From assembly GCF_002386445.1 (NCBI RefSeq), contig NZ_DGIR01000008.1:22642-86641 (forward strand): a stretch of DNA of 64,000 bases, in the 5' to 3' direction. The translations under genes and the position numbers were made by a program. Positions 42,045 through 50,842 of the stretch are shown here, in pieces; the stretch's first letter is position 1; every line of letters starts with the position of its first letter. The notes below the pieces were generated by a model, which saw nothing but the letters and a program-made list of their open reading frames with translations, was not told where the DNA came from and searched no databases. The DNA comes from Pseudomonas sp. UBA4617 (GTDB lineage: Bacteria > Pseudomonadota > Gammaproteobacteria > Pseudomonadales > Pseudomonadaceae).

Positions 42045-44480
42045 GTGCCTCTGATGCTCAAGCCCTTGCCCCGCCGCCGTGTCCCTTTTCATCACGCCCT
42101 GATCTCCTGCAGTGCCTTGGCCATGTTGCTCGGCCCGCTGCAGGCCGGCGCCGCGACTGCTGCCGACCAGGCCCAGGTCCAGGCGCGCCAGGTCCAGCTG
42201 GACCTGCCAGCCCAACCCCTGGATCAGGCCCTGACCAACTTCGCCGACCAGGCCGGTCTGCACCTGCTGTACACCACCGGCGATGTAGCCGGCCAGGCGA
42301 GCCCGGCCTTGCGAGGCAGCTACAGCATCGAGCAGGCGCTGCAACAGCTGCTGGCCGGCAGCGGCATGCACTGGCAGTTCAACGATGCCCGCACGGTGAC
42401 CCTGCACAAAGCTGATACTGCACCCCAGGCAGTCAACCTCAAGCCGATCGAAGTCAGCGTGGCCTCGCGTACCAGTACCGCGATCAGTGAAATCCCTGGC
42501 ACCGTATGGGTGGTCGACCAGCAGCAGCTGCGCGAGCAGATCGACAGCGGCGTCAGCCTGAAGGAAGCCATCGGCAAACTGGTGCCAGGCCTCGACCTGG
42601 CGCCGGAAGGGCGCACCAACTATGGCCAGAACATGCGCGGGCGCAACGTACTGGTGATGATCGACGGGGTCAGCCAGAACAGCTCGCGCGGCCTGTCGCG
42701 CCAGTTCGACAGTATTTCGCCGTTCAACGTCGAGCGGGTCGAGGTGTTGTCCGGCGCCAGCGCCATCTACGGCGGCGGCGCCACTGGCGGCATCATCAAC
42801 ATCGTGACCAAGAAAGGCGAACCGGGCCCGGCGCGCTTCGAGACCCAGCTTGGCGCCAGCAGCGGCTTCAACAACAGCGACGACCTGGCCACCCGTATCG
42901 CCCAGTCGATCAGTGGTGGCAATGAGCGGGTCAATGCCCGCCTGGGTATCTCCGGCGAGCAGAACGAGGCCTTTTACGACGGCGCGGGCGAGCAGATCTT
43001 CATCGACAACACCCAGACCGACCTGCAGTACAACCGCACTGTCGACGTGCTCGGTACTCTCGGGCTGCAACTGAACGACCAGCAGAGCCTTGACCTGCTG
43101 GCCCAGTACTATGACTCGGGCAACCATGGCAGCACGGGTATCTACTTCCCCAACCTGAACTACAACGCCCCGTCCGACCTGGAAGACGCCGAGCTGCGCA
43201 GCGGCTACTCGTCGGGCCTGGAACCGCGTACCCGGCGCCTGCTGCTCAACGCCAACTACCACCATACCGACGTGCTGGGCCAGGATTTCTACCTGCAGGC
43301 CTCGTACCGCAAGGAAGACGACAACTTCTACCCGTTCCCGTACTACAACCGCGCCACCCCCACGGGCTCGCGCGGGGTGTATTTTGCCGCCTCGCAGCAG
43401 AACTTCGAGGTCACCAGCCTCAAGGGCCTGTTCGCCAAGCAGTGGGATACGCTGAAGCTGACGTATGGTGTCGATCTGGACCATGAGCGTTTCAATGCCC
43501 AGCAGACCACCTTCAACGCCCAGACTTCCTCCGAGTCCGGTGGCCTGGAGCTGGACAAGGAAAGCAAGGCCGCGCGCTACCCCAGCTATCAGGTCGACGG
43601 TGTTTCGGTCTATGCCCAGCTGGACTGGCATGCCAGCGACAACCTGACCCTGTCCGGCGGCGCCCGGCGCCAGCAGATGGACGTGGACGTCAGCGACTTC
43701 AAGGGCGTGCCGGGCGGCAGCAACGATTACCAGGTCAATCTGTTCAACGTTGGCGCCATCTACGACTTCAAGAACGGCCACCAGGTGTGGACCAACTACG
43801 GCGAAGGCTTCGACCTGCCCGACCCGGCCAAATTCTACGGCAAGCCAGGTCTGAGCGTTGCCGACAACCCTCTGGCCGGTATCAAGAGCCGCCAGGTGGA
43901 ACTGGGCTGGCGCTATGCCGACCTGGACTGGGATGCGCAGGCGGCGCTTTACTACATCTGGTCGGACAAGATCATCAACGTCGACTCGCAAACCCTGACC
44001 ATCGATGTGGAAGAGCAGAAGAGCCGTGACTTCGGTTTCGAAGGTGCGCTGACCCGTCACTTCCAGAGCGGCTGGGAAACCGGCGGCACGTTGCACCTGA
44101 CGCGTTCCGAAGAAGAGGATGCCGATGGCGACTGGATCAAGCGGGATGCCCGCTATGCTTCGCTGTCCAAGGCCACCGCGTTTGTCGGCTGGAAGGGTGA
44201 CGGGCGCACGGCGCGGTTGCAGGCCAACCACGCGTTCAGCTTGAAGGACGACGCCGACCACGAGATCGACGGCTACACCACCTTCGACCTGCTGGGTAGC
44301 CAGGACACCGGCTTCGGCACCTTCAGCGCCGGCATCCAGAACCTGCTGGACAAGCAGTACAGCACGGTCTGGGGGCAGCGCGCGACACTGTTCTACTCGC
44401 CGACCTACGGGCCGGCATACCTGTATGACTACCAGGGGCGTGGGCGCACCTACACCCTGACCTGGAGCATGGCTTACTGA
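42045..44480 (+). CDS. iutA: TonB-dependent siderophore receptor with signalling domain (IutA type)
   Basis: About 811 residues. A signal peptide (HHALISCSALAMLLGPLQAGAATAA, core part) is followed by an N-terminal STN signalling domain (about residues 50-125: LPAQPLDQALTNFADQAGLHLLY), then the plug (STAISEIPGTVWVVDQQQL..NVERVEVLSGASAIYGGG) and a 22-strand barrel ending in the aromatic TLTWSMAY. The STN domain would contact the periplasmic part of the adjacent IutY, so siderophore binding can switch on transcription. The GTG at 42045 has GGAAG seven bases before it; the ATG at 42054 lacks a good site. Aerobactin as ligand is inferred from the IutY neighbour. Confidence 0.9.
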   Translation: MPLMLKPLPRRRVPFHHALISCSALAMLLGPLQAGAATAADQAQVQARQVQLDLPAQPLDQALTNFADQAGLHLLYTTGDVAGQASPALRGSYSIEQALQQLLAGSGMHWQFNDARTVTLHKADTAPQAVNLKPIEVSVASRTSTAISEIPGTVWVVDQQQLREQIDSGVSLKEAIGKLVPGLDLAPEGRTNYGQNMRGRNVLVMIDGVSQNSSRGLSRQFDSISPFNVERVEVLSGASAIYGGGATGGIINIVTKKGEPGPARFETQLGASSGFNNSDDLATRIAQSISGGNERVNARLGISGEQNEAFYDGAGEQIFIDNTQTDLQYNRTVDVLGTLGLQLNDQQSLDLLAQYYDSGNHGSTGIYFPNLNYNAPSDLEDAELRSGYSSGLEPRTRRLLLNANYHHTDVLGQDFYLQASYRKEDDNFYPFPYYNRATPTGSRGVYFAASQQNFEVTSLKGLFAKQWDTLKLTYGVDLDHERFNAQQTTFNAQTSSESGGLELDKESKAARYPSYQVDGVSVYAQLDWHASDNLTLSGGARRQQMDVDVSDFKGVPGGSNDYQVNLFNVGAIYDFKNGHQVWTNYGEGFDLPDPAKFYGKPGLSVADNPLAGIKSRQVELGWRYADLDWDAQAALYYIWSDKIINVDSQTLTIDVEEQKSRDFGFEGALTRHFQSGWETGGTLHLTRSEEEDADGDWIKRDARYASLSKATAFVGWKGDGRTARLQANHAFSLKDDADHEIDGYTTFDLLGSQDTGFGTFSAGIQNLLDKQYSTVWGQRATLFYSPTYGPAYLYDYQGRGRTYTLTWSMAY

Positions 44481-44488
44481 TGGTCGTT

Positions 44489-44538
44489 GCCTGAACCGGC
44501 CGTTTCGCGGGTTTACTCGGGAAGCGGCCGGTTCAGGC
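44489..44538. terminator. Strong hairpin downstream of iutA
   Basis: GCCTGAACCGGCCG (44489-44502) is perfectly complementary to CGGCCGGTTCAGGC (44525-44538), a 14-bp stem with a 22-base loop. It includes the stop codon of the minus-strand remnant, so it sits between converging reading frames. Confidence 0.6.
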
Positions 44539-44655
44539 AAACGCTGCCAGCAGATCCTGCGCAAACGCCTGCTGTGCTTCGCCAACCCCTTGCGCCCGAT
44601 GCCGGGCCAAGGTAAACGGCACGCCGAAATCCAGCCCCGGATCCAGCGCCCATGC
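44533..44655 (-). pseudogene. C-terminal remnant of a minus-strand gene (possibly a LysR regulator)
   Basis: A short minus-strand frame reads ..WALDPGLDFGVPFTLARHR, then AQGVGEAQQAFAQDLLAAFA and stop. Codon use (CTG, GCG, CAG, GGC) is typical of genuine pseudomonad genes. No start or upstream part is present. Because it lies head-to-head with the agmatinase remnant, it could be the C-terminus of the regulator that normally sits divergently beside a ureohydrolase gene. The family assignment is weak. Confidence 0.4.
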
Positions 44656-44983
44656 CCGCCAGGTGCACCGCCAGGGCACCGAGGCGGCGATCACGGCGAT
44701 TCGCCAGCGGGTGGGTGAACGACCGGTGTACCTGACCTTCGATGTCGACTGTCTCGACCCGGCCTATGCGCCCGGTACCGGCACGCCGGTGTGCGGCGGC
44801 CTGAGTACCCTGCAGGCGCTGGAGATTCTTGGGGGATTGCGTGGTATCAATCTGGTGGGCATGGACTTGGTGGAGGTGGCACCGGCCTATGACCACGCCG
44901 ATATCACCGCGCTGGCGGGGGCTACCCTGGCGATGGAAATGCTGTGCCTGTATGCGGCGCGGCACAAGGTGCAGGACCAGTAA
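44651..44983 (+). pseudogene. Agmatinase/ureohydrolase C-terminal remnant
   Basis: About 110 residues equal to the last third of an agmatinase-family enzyme. VYLTFDVDCLDPAYAPGTGTP is the signature holding two Mn-binding Asp residues, and LVGMDLVEVAPAYDHADITALAG is the conserved end. The first two thirds, including the GGDHS metal site and the H-DAH motif, are absent, so the product cannot be active. Homology begins around ARQVHRQGTEAAI and stops abruptly at the junction with the minus-strand remnant. Full-length members are about 310-320 residues. Confidence 0.85.
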
Positions 44984-45009
44984 TCGGGGCCGAGGCGAAC
45001 GCTTTCTCT

Positions 45010-45050
45010 TAGGAGCGGCCTCGTGTCGCGAAGGGCTGCGCAGCAGCCGC
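45010..45050. repeat. REP-like intergenic element
   Basis: TAGGAGCGGCCTCGTGTCGCG followed by AAGGGCTGCGCAGCAGCC resembles the widespread intergenic repeat of fluorescent pseudomonads. It shares GGAGCGG with the element at 37670 and contains a GGCTGC/GCAGCC stem. Confidence 0.65.
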
Positions 45051-45171
45051 CGAAGCCCATACTGAAACATCAGGAATCATCTGCGCACGCATTCACACTT
45101 TTGCCGCGAACCCTTCGCGCCGTAGGCTATCAAACCCACCAGGCGCGGCCTTTTCGTACAGGAGGTGAAGC

Positions 45172-45489
45172 ATGACCCCGACATTGCCCATCCTGGCAAT
45201 CGGCCTGGCGCTGTGCCTGCCCGCGCACGCCGCGGCCCAGCCACCCGCGCCCGTCGCCGCTGGCAACAGCAACCCCTACAACAGCCCGATCCAGCGCGCC
45301 AACCCCAACAGCCGCCAGGGCAGCATGCCGGCCGCGCCGCCGCTGCGTGGCCCGTCCACCGAGCCTTACCCACGCCCGCCCACGCTGGATAATCGTGGCA
45401 TTGGCAACGGTGACAATCTGCGCCGCCAGCAACAGACCCCGAACCTGGAACCCACCCGGCCGCCTCGCGACAATCCGCGCGCGCCTTGA
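45172..45489 (+). CDS. Small secreted proline/asparagine-rich protein
   Basis: A 105-residue protein with a signal peptide (MTPTLPILAIGLALCLPAHAAA) and a mature part rich in Pro, Asn, Arg and Gln (NSNPYNSPIQRANPNSRQG, PPLRGPSTEPYPRPPTLDN), likely disordered in the periplasm. It lies 24 bases upstream of the aldose dehydrogenase gene, so the two probably form an operon. Function unknown. Confidence 0.75.
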   Translation: MTPTLPILAIGLALCLPAHAAAQPPAPVAAGNSNPYNSPIQRANPNSRQGSMPAAPPLRGPSTEPYPRPPTLDNRGIGNGDNLRRQQQTPNLEPTRPPRDNPRAP

Positions 45490-45513
45490 GCCAAGTACGT
45501 AAAGGAATCCTGC

Positions 45514-46665
45514 ATGCGCCAAGCAACCTGGCTTGTCACCGTGACTGCCGCCGCCCTGCTGCCCTTGTTGGCGCAGGCGGCGGCCGAACAGCAATTTCGC
45601 AGTGAAGAAGGTACCTTGACCGTCAGCACCCTGGCCGATGGCCTGCGCCACCCGTGGGCCCTGGCGTTCCTGCCGGGCGGCAAGGACATGCTGGTCACCG
45701 AACGAGCCGGCAACCTGCGGCTGGTCAACGCCGAAGGCAAGGTCGGCCCACCGATCAGCGGCGTGCCGAACGTCTGGGCCGAAGGCCAGGGCGGCCTGCT
45801 GGATGTGGTGCTGTCCCCGGATTTCACCAAGGACCGCACCGTCTACCTGTCCTATGCCGAGGAGGGCAGTGATGGCAAGGCCGGTACCGCAGTGGGCCGT
45901 GGCCAATTGTCCTCGGACCGTGCCCGGCTGGAGCATTTCAGCGTAATCTTCCGCCAGCAGCCCAAACTGTCGGACGGCAACCACTTCGGCTCGCGCCTGG
46001 TGTTCGACCGTGACGGCTACCTGTTCATCGCCCTCGGCGAGAACAACCAGCGCCCGACTGCGCAAGACCTGGACAAGCTGCAAGGCAAGATCGTGCGCAT
46101 CCTGCCAGACGGTGAAGTACCCAAGGACAACCCCTTCGTCGGCCAGGACAATGTGCGACCGGAGATCTGGTCGTACGGCCATCGCAACCAGCAAGGCGCC
46201 GCGCTCAACCCCTGGACCGGCAAGCTCTGGACCCACGAGCACGGCCCGCGGGGCGGCGACGAGATCAACATCCCCAAGCCCGGCAAGAATTACGGCTGGC
46301 CCGTGGCGACCCATGGCATCAATTACTCGCTGCTGCCTATTCCCGAGGCCCAGGGCAAGCATGTGGACGCGATGGTCGACCCACACCATGTCTGGGAGCA
46401 GTCACCGGGGGTCAGCGGCATGGCGTTCTACGACAGCCCGACGTTCAAGGCGTGGGACCACAACCTGTTCATTGGTGCGCTGGCCACCCAGGAGCTGATC
46501 CGTCTGCAGCTGGATGGCGACAAGGTGGTGCATGAAGAGCGGCTGCTGGGTGAGCTGAAGGCGCGGATCCGCGATGTACGGGTGGGCCCGGACGGGTACC
46601 TGTATGTACTGACCGATGACAAGGACGGTGCGCTGCTGAAGGTCGGGCTGGGCGACGGCACCTGA
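45514..46665 (+). CDS. PQQ-dependent soluble aldose sugar dehydrogenase
   Basis: A 383-residue periplasmic beta-propeller enzyme of the YliI/Asd group, oxidising aldoses to lactones with PQQ. A signal peptide (ATWLVTVTAAALLPLLAQAA) is followed by LADGLRHPWALAFLPGG, EGQGGLLDVVLSPDF, GNHFGSRLVFDRDGYLFIALG, YGHRNQQGAALNPWTG and EHGPRGGDEINIPKPGKNYGWP, all family hallmarks including the catalytic His and Arg. It is probably cotranscribed with the small Pro-rich secreted protein. Confidence 0.93.
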   Translation: MRQATWLVTVTAAALLPLLAQAAAEQQFRSEEGTLTVSTLADGLRHPWALAFLPGGKDMLVTERAGNLRLVNAEGKVGPPISGVPNVWAEGQGGLLDVVLSPDFTKDRTVYLSYAEEGSDGKAGTAVGRGQLSSDRARLEHFSVIFRQQPKLSDGNHFGSRLVFDRDGYLFIALGENNQRPTAQDLDKLQGKIVRILPDGEVPKDNPFVGQDNVRPEIWSYGHRNQQGAALNPWTGKLWTHEHGPRGGDEINIPKPGKNYGWPVATHGINYSLLPIPEAQGKHVDAMVDPHHVWEQSPGVSGMAFYDSPTFKAWDHNLFIGALATQELIRLQLDGDKVVHEERLLGELKARIRDVRVGPDGYLYVLTDDKDGALLKVGLGDGT

Positions 46666-46706
46666 CGCAGTCCCGGTAGGCGCGCCGGTCGGGTAGAATG
46701 CCGCGC

Positions 46707-47813
46707 ATGGCTATCGACCCTCAATCCCTTTACCAGCAGGCCCTGGCCCAACAGGGCTATGTTGCCGACCCTGCCCAGGCACGCGCCGTCGAGGCGTTGC
46801 AGGCCTGCTTCCAAGCTGTCGAACAAGGCCGCCCCAGCCTCGGCATCTACCTGTGGGGCCCGGTCGGCCGTGGCAAGACCTGGCTGATGGACCAGTTTCA
46901 CCGGTGCCTGCAAGTTCCCAGTCGGCGCCAGCACTTCCACCATTTCATGGCCTGGGTCCACCAGCGCCTGTTCCAGCTCAACGGTACCGCCGACCCGCTG
47001 CTGGCGCTGGCCCGGGAGCTGGCCGCGCAGATCCGCGTGCTGTGTTTCGACGAGCTGTTCGTCAGCGATATCGGCGATGCAATCATCCTCGGCCGTCTGT
47101 TCCAGGTGCTGTTCGAACAGGGCGTGGTCGTTGTCGGCACCTCCAACCAGCCACCCGAGCAGCTTTACCGCGATGGCTTCAACCGTGAGCGTTTCCTGCC
47201 AGCGATCGCCGCCATCCAGCGGTACATGCAGGTACTGCCGGTGGCCGGCGCACAGGACCATCGCCTGCACCCCGGCGCCCCCCGCCAGCGTTACTGGGTG
47301 GCGCAGGCGGGGCAAGCCAGCCAGCTGGATGAAGTGTTCCGCCGGCTCAGCCCGAACGATGCCGGCGATGAGCGGCCCCTTGCCCTGGGGGCCAGGCAGG
47401 TGCAGGTGGTGCGGCGCAGCCAGCAGGCTATCTGGTGCCGCTTCAGCGACTTGTGCGAACAGCCGCTGGCAGCCATGGAATTCATGGCCTTGTGTGACCG
47501 TTTTCCAGCCATCCTGGTATCGGGCATTCCGGCGCTCGGCGGTGAACAGCGGGCCGGGCGCATCGCCCGTGGCACCGAGGATGGCGCGCAGCGGGTGGCG
47601 GCGGGCGAGCGTGAACTGCCGGCGCTGTCACCCAGGGATGATGCGGTGCGCCGCTTCATCGCCCTGGTCGACGAATGCTATGACCGCCGGGTGGCGTTGT
47701 ATCTGGAGGCTCAGGTGCCGCTCGATGCCCTCTACACTCATGGGTATCTGGCGTTCCCGTACCAACGGACCCTGAGCCGGCTACGGGAGATGCAACTGCA
47801 ACGCTTCGCCTGA
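46707..47813 (+). CDS. AFG1/ZapE-family ATPase
   Basis: A 368-residue P-loop ATPase of the AFG1/ZapE family, which act in cell division (ZapE) and membrane-protein quality control. Walker A GPVGRGKTW (about residues 51-59) and Walker B VLCFDELFVSDIGDAIILG are intact. Q-x2-R..HFHHFMAWVH and GTSNQPPEQLY also fit. This is likely a second copy beside the canonical zapE found elsewhere in pseudomonads. An ATG at 46698 would add three residues. The DinB-like gene follows 14 bases later. Confidence 0.88.
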   Translation: MAIDPQSLYQQALAQQGYVADPAQARAVEALQACFQAVEQGRPSLGIYLWGPVGRGKTWLMDQFHRCLQVPSRRQHFHHFMAWVHQRLFQLNGTADPLLALARELAAQIRVLCFDELFVSDIGDAIILGRLFQVLFEQGVVVVGTSNQPPEQLYRDGFNRERFLPAIAAIQRYMQVLPVAGAQDHRLHPGAPRQRYWVAQAGQASQLDEVFRRLSPNDAGDERPLALGARQVQVVRRSQQAIWCRFSDLCEQPLAAMEFMALCDRFPAILVSGIPALGGEQRAGRIARGTEDGAQRVAAGERELPALSPRDDAVRRFIALVDECYDRRVALYLEAQVPLDALYTHGYLAFPYQRTLSRLREMQLQRFA

Positions 47814-47827
47814 AAAGGAGTGTAGCC

Positions 47828-48409
47828 ATGGAGCCGTTGTCGCATTATCTGCTGACCCAGGCCTACAACAATGGCTGGGCCAACCACCGCCTGTACAAGG
47901 CTTGCCTGCAGCTGACCCAGGACGAATTCGTCGCCCCGCGCTGCAGTTTTTTCCCGTCGATCAAGGCCACCCTCAACCACCTGCTGACGGTGGACTGGTT
48001 CTACCTGCACATGCTCGAATGCGAGCAGCGCGGGGAGTTGCCCGACGCCGATGGCGAGCGTTTCTTCGAGCCGGAACAGCCGTTCGCCACCTGTACCGAT
48101 CTGCATGCCGAGCAAGCCCAGGCCGATCACCGGCTGATCACCTATTGCCGAGGCCTGCGTGATGACGAGCTGGGCCGCTACGTGAACATCGTGCGGCCCG
48201 ACCGGGTGCAGCGTGAGCAACGCTTGCGCCTGCTGGCTCACCTGTTCGAGCACCAGGTGCATCACCGCGGCCAGGTGCATGCGATGCTCAGCGACACGGC
48301 AATCCGGCCACCGCAGCTGGACGAGTTTTTCTGCGAGGAGGAGGCGGGCTTGCGGGCAGGCGATTTTGCCGAATTGGGCTGGACCGAGGCGCAAGTCTGG
48401 AAAGGTTAA
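47828..48409 (+). CDS. DinB-family protein
   Basis: A 193-residue four-helix DinB-family protein. Metal ligands appear as His in ATLNHLLTVDWFY and the HQVHHRGQVHAM pair near residue 140, the pattern of DinB/mycothiol-transferase-like thiol enzymes. The substrate is unknown. It closely follows the AFG1-like ATPase gene with AAAGGAG before its start. Confidence 0.88.
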   Translation: MEPLSHYLLTQAYNNGWANHRLYKACLQLTQDEFVAPRCSFFPSIKATLNHLLTVDWFYLHMLECEQRGELPDADGERFFEPEQPFATCTDLHAEQAQADHRLITYCRGLRDDELGRYVNIVRPDRVQREQRLRLLAHLFEHQVHHRGQVHAMLSDTAIRPPQLDEFFCEEEAGLRAGDFAELGWTEAQVWKG

Positions 48410-48438
48410 GGACAGCAGGACAGCCCCTCGCTACCGGC

Positions 48439-49437
48439 TCATTTGTCCAGCCACTCGACCAGCGTCCGGTTGAACCGTACTGGCTCTTCGATCTGCGGCG
48501 CATGCCCCATGCCTTCGAAGGTGATCAGTTCACCCTTGGGCATCAGCTTGGCGACCTGCGGCCCCAGCACGGCGTACTTGCCCAGCCTGGCTTTCACCTC
48601 CGGCGGCGCGATATCACTGCCGATGGCGGTGGTGTCCTGGTCGCCGATGAGCAGCAGGGTCGGCATCTGCAGGTCCTTGAACTCGTAATACACCGGCTGG
48701 GTGAAGATCATGTCGTAGATCAGCGCCGAGTTCCACGCCACCGCCTCATGCCCCGGCCCCTGGTTGAGGCCGACCAGCATCTGTACCCAGCGCTCGTACT
48801 CCGGCTTCCAGCGCCCGGCGTAGTAGGTCTTGCGCTCATACTCGCGCACCCCGTCGGCGTCCAGCTTGAGTTCGCGGGCAAACCACTGGTCCACCGTGCG
48901 GTAGGGCACACCCAAGGCTTTCCAGTCTTCCAGGCCAATGGGATTGACCAGCACCAGGCGTTGTACCTGCTGCGGATACATCAGCGCGTAGCGGGTGGCG
49001 AGCATGCCGCCGGTGGAGTGGCCGAGCAGCACGGCTTGCCTGACTCCCAGCTGTTCGAGCAGGGCGTGGGTATTGCTCGCCAGTTGCTGGAAGCTGTACT
49101 GGTAATGCGCCGGCTTGGTGGCGCTGCAGAAACCGACCTGGTCGGGGGCGATAACCCGGTAGCCAGCCTTGCTCAGGGCATCGATGGTGGTTTCCCAGGT
49201 GGCGGCGCAGAAGTTCTTGCCGTGCATCAGCACCACGCTACGGCCGTTTGCCTGGCCTTGTGCAGGCACGTCCATGTAACCCATCTGCAGGGCCTGGCCT
49301 TGGGACTGGAAATTGAAATGCCTGAGTGGGTACGGGTAGCTGAAGCCTTCGAGTTGGGGGCCGTAGGTGGGCGACTCGAAGGCGATGGCCGGGCTGCCGA
49401 CAAGACAGGCCAGGGCCAGGGCGGTTGCGCGCAGCAT
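48439..49437 (-). CDS. Secreted alpha/beta hydrolase
   Basis: A 332-residue hydrolase with a signal peptide (LRATALALACLVGSPAIAF). The nucleophile elbow is VLLGHSTGGMLA, the oxyanion part VVLMHGKNFCAATW, and the catalytic acid and His are likely in LIGDQDTTAIG and GMGHAPQIEEP. It is like periplasmic esterases or epoxide-hydrolase-like enzymes of soil bacteria. The substrate cannot be deduced. It converges with the DinB gene. Confidence 0.87.
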   Translation of the reverse strand: MLRATALALACLVGSPAIAFESPTYGPQLEGFSYPYPLRHFNFQSQGQALQMGYMDVPAQGQANGRSVVLMHGKNFCAATWETTIDALSKAGYRVIAPDQVGFCSATKPAHYQYSFQQLASNTHALLEQLGVRQAVLLGHSTGGMLATRYALMYPQQVQRLVLVNPIGLEDWKALGVPYRTVDQWFARELKLDADGVREYERKTYYAGRWKPEYERWVQMLVGLNQGPGHEAVAWNSALIYDMIFTQPVYYEFKDLQMPTLLLIGDQDTTAIGSDIAPPEVKARLGKYAVLGPQVAKLMPKGELITFEGMGHAPQIEEPVRFNRTLVEWLDK

Positions 49438-49570
49438 CGGGGCACTCCGTGTAGGACCATGTAGGAAGAAGCGACTTTAACAGTCGATTGACCACACAAA
49501 GCGCGAAAGATGTTACCGGGCGTGAAACCAGCCAGACCGGCCCGCGTCAGTTGCCATTACCAGCAGGACA

Positions 49571-49999
49571 TCAGTAGCTGGCGATCACGCTGTCCTTGCC
49601 ATCCTGGGTCACGCCGATGACCTGGTAGGCATCCTTGTGATCACCCATTTCCATGCCCGGCGAGCCCATCGGCATGCCCGGCACGGCCAGGCCCTTGAGG
49701 TCGTTGCGCTTGGCCAGCAGGCGTACCTGCTCGGCCGGCACGTGGCCTTCGACGAATTTGCCATCGATCACCCCGGTGTGGCAGGACGCCAGGCGTGGTG
49801 CCACACCCAGGCGCTGCTTGACCGCGCTCATGTTCGGCTCGACGTGGTCGTTGACGGTAAAGCCGCTGTCGCGCAGGTGACTGATCCAGGCTTTGCAACA
49901 GCCGCAGTTAGGGTCGCGGTACACGTCGATGGTTTCGGCGGCCTGGGCCAGGCCGGTGACGGCCAGCAGGCCCAGGGTCAGCAGGTGTTTGCGCAGCAT
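49571..49999 (-). CDS. DUF411 periplasmic metal-binding protein
   Basis: A 142-residue protein with a signal peptide (HLLTLGLLAVTGLAQA). It carries the DUF411 motif DPNCGCCKAWISHL and the downstream LASCHTGVIDGKFVEGHVP. The end is Met/His-rich (GMPMGSPGMEMGDHKD), a pattern for copper or silver binding. DUF411 proteins often accompany copper resistance genes. The start at 49999 (MLRKHLLTL) was chosen because it gives a normal signal peptide. Confidence 0.88.
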   Translation of the reverse strand: MLRKHLLTLGLLAVTGLAQAAETIDVYRDPNCGCCKAWISHLRDSGFTVNDHVEPNMSAVKQRLGVAPRLASCHTGVIDGKFVEGHVPAEQVRLLAKRNDLKGLAVPGMPMGSPGMEMGDHKDAYQVIGVTQDGKDSVIASY

Positions 50000-50182
50000 G
50001 GGTGAAGCCCTCCTTTGGAAAACGCAGGCCAGCAGCATAGCGCAATCGGCCCCTGGCGCGGCGTGGCCTGTTGCAGCTGCCAGGGCTGTCGGGCACCCAG
50101 TTCCGCTCAGGTACGGGTTCCGGATGCCGCTGCGTGGCCGCGCTGGCTAACGTTTTGGTGGACCTATCTGAGAGGCTTTAGC

Positions 50183-50833
50183 ATGACCCTATCATTAGAG
50201 AGTCTGTCGTACACCAAGAACAATCTGATTGGCATCGGCCCCGACCTGTCTGAACAGGAACGGCTGGACGTGCAGCTGTTGCTGGATCATGCCGATGATT
50301 TTGCAAGCCGCTTCCTTGATCGGGACGAATTGTGGAAGAGCTGGCTCGACCGCTTTCGCAATCGTCTGGAGAAACACGGTTGCGTAAAAACGGATGTCCT
50401 GGCGCTGCCGCCCCAGGTCATCAAGGACTATGACGATTTCGCTACCAAGCTCGCGCCCATTGGGACCGGCAATACAGCGACGCTGTTGGCCCAACTGGCG
50501 CGTGCATCCATGCAGCAGCTGCGAATCAGCGCCCATGCCAAGAAGTTCTTGCAGTCGGGATGGGAAAACGACGTTACCTCTTCGTTTCTGGTTACACCTT
50601 GCCAGAAGGACGAGACAGGCCAGATCCATCTGGCGGTGTACGCCCTCCGTTTCAATGGCAGCGTCGAAATACGCGACTTTGGCTTCTGGAGCGAGACCCA
50701 GCGAGACATCGTCATGTGGAATATTGGCACCGCCTACCGTTTCGATGTGCAACGTTTCGCCGGCTTTCGTGAGCAGATTCGTAAAGAGTTGACCAGCCGG
50801 CGGCTTCAGGCCGTTACCAGGATCGAACTGTAG
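50183..50833 (+). CDS. Hypothetical protein of unknown family
   Basis: A 216-residue soluble protein (MTLSLESLSYTKNNLIGIGP..) without signal peptide or membrane helices. It is slightly lower in GC than its neighbours. Helical N-terminal part (EQERLDVQLLLDHADDFASRFLDRDELW in part), beta-rich C-terminal part (IHLAVYALRFNGSVEIRDFGFW). No motif I recognise. The start at 50183 follows GAGAGG. It converges with trhP. Confidence 0.7.
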   Translation: MTLSLESLSYTKNNLIGIGPDLSEQERLDVQLLLDHADDFASRFLDRDELWKSWLDRFRNRLEKHGCVKTDVLALPPQVIKDYDDFATKLAPIGTGNTATLLAQLARASMQQLRISAHAKKFLQSGWENDVTSSFLVTPCQKDETGQIHLAVYALRFNGSVEIRDFGFWSETQRDIVMWNIGTAYRFDVQRFAGFREQIRKELTSRRLQAVTRIEL

Positions 50834-50842
50834 TCATCCGGC

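Noticed and set aside
42039..44585. 848-residue open frame antisense to iutA
   Set aside because: Antisense shadow of the receptor gene with biased composition and no motif.
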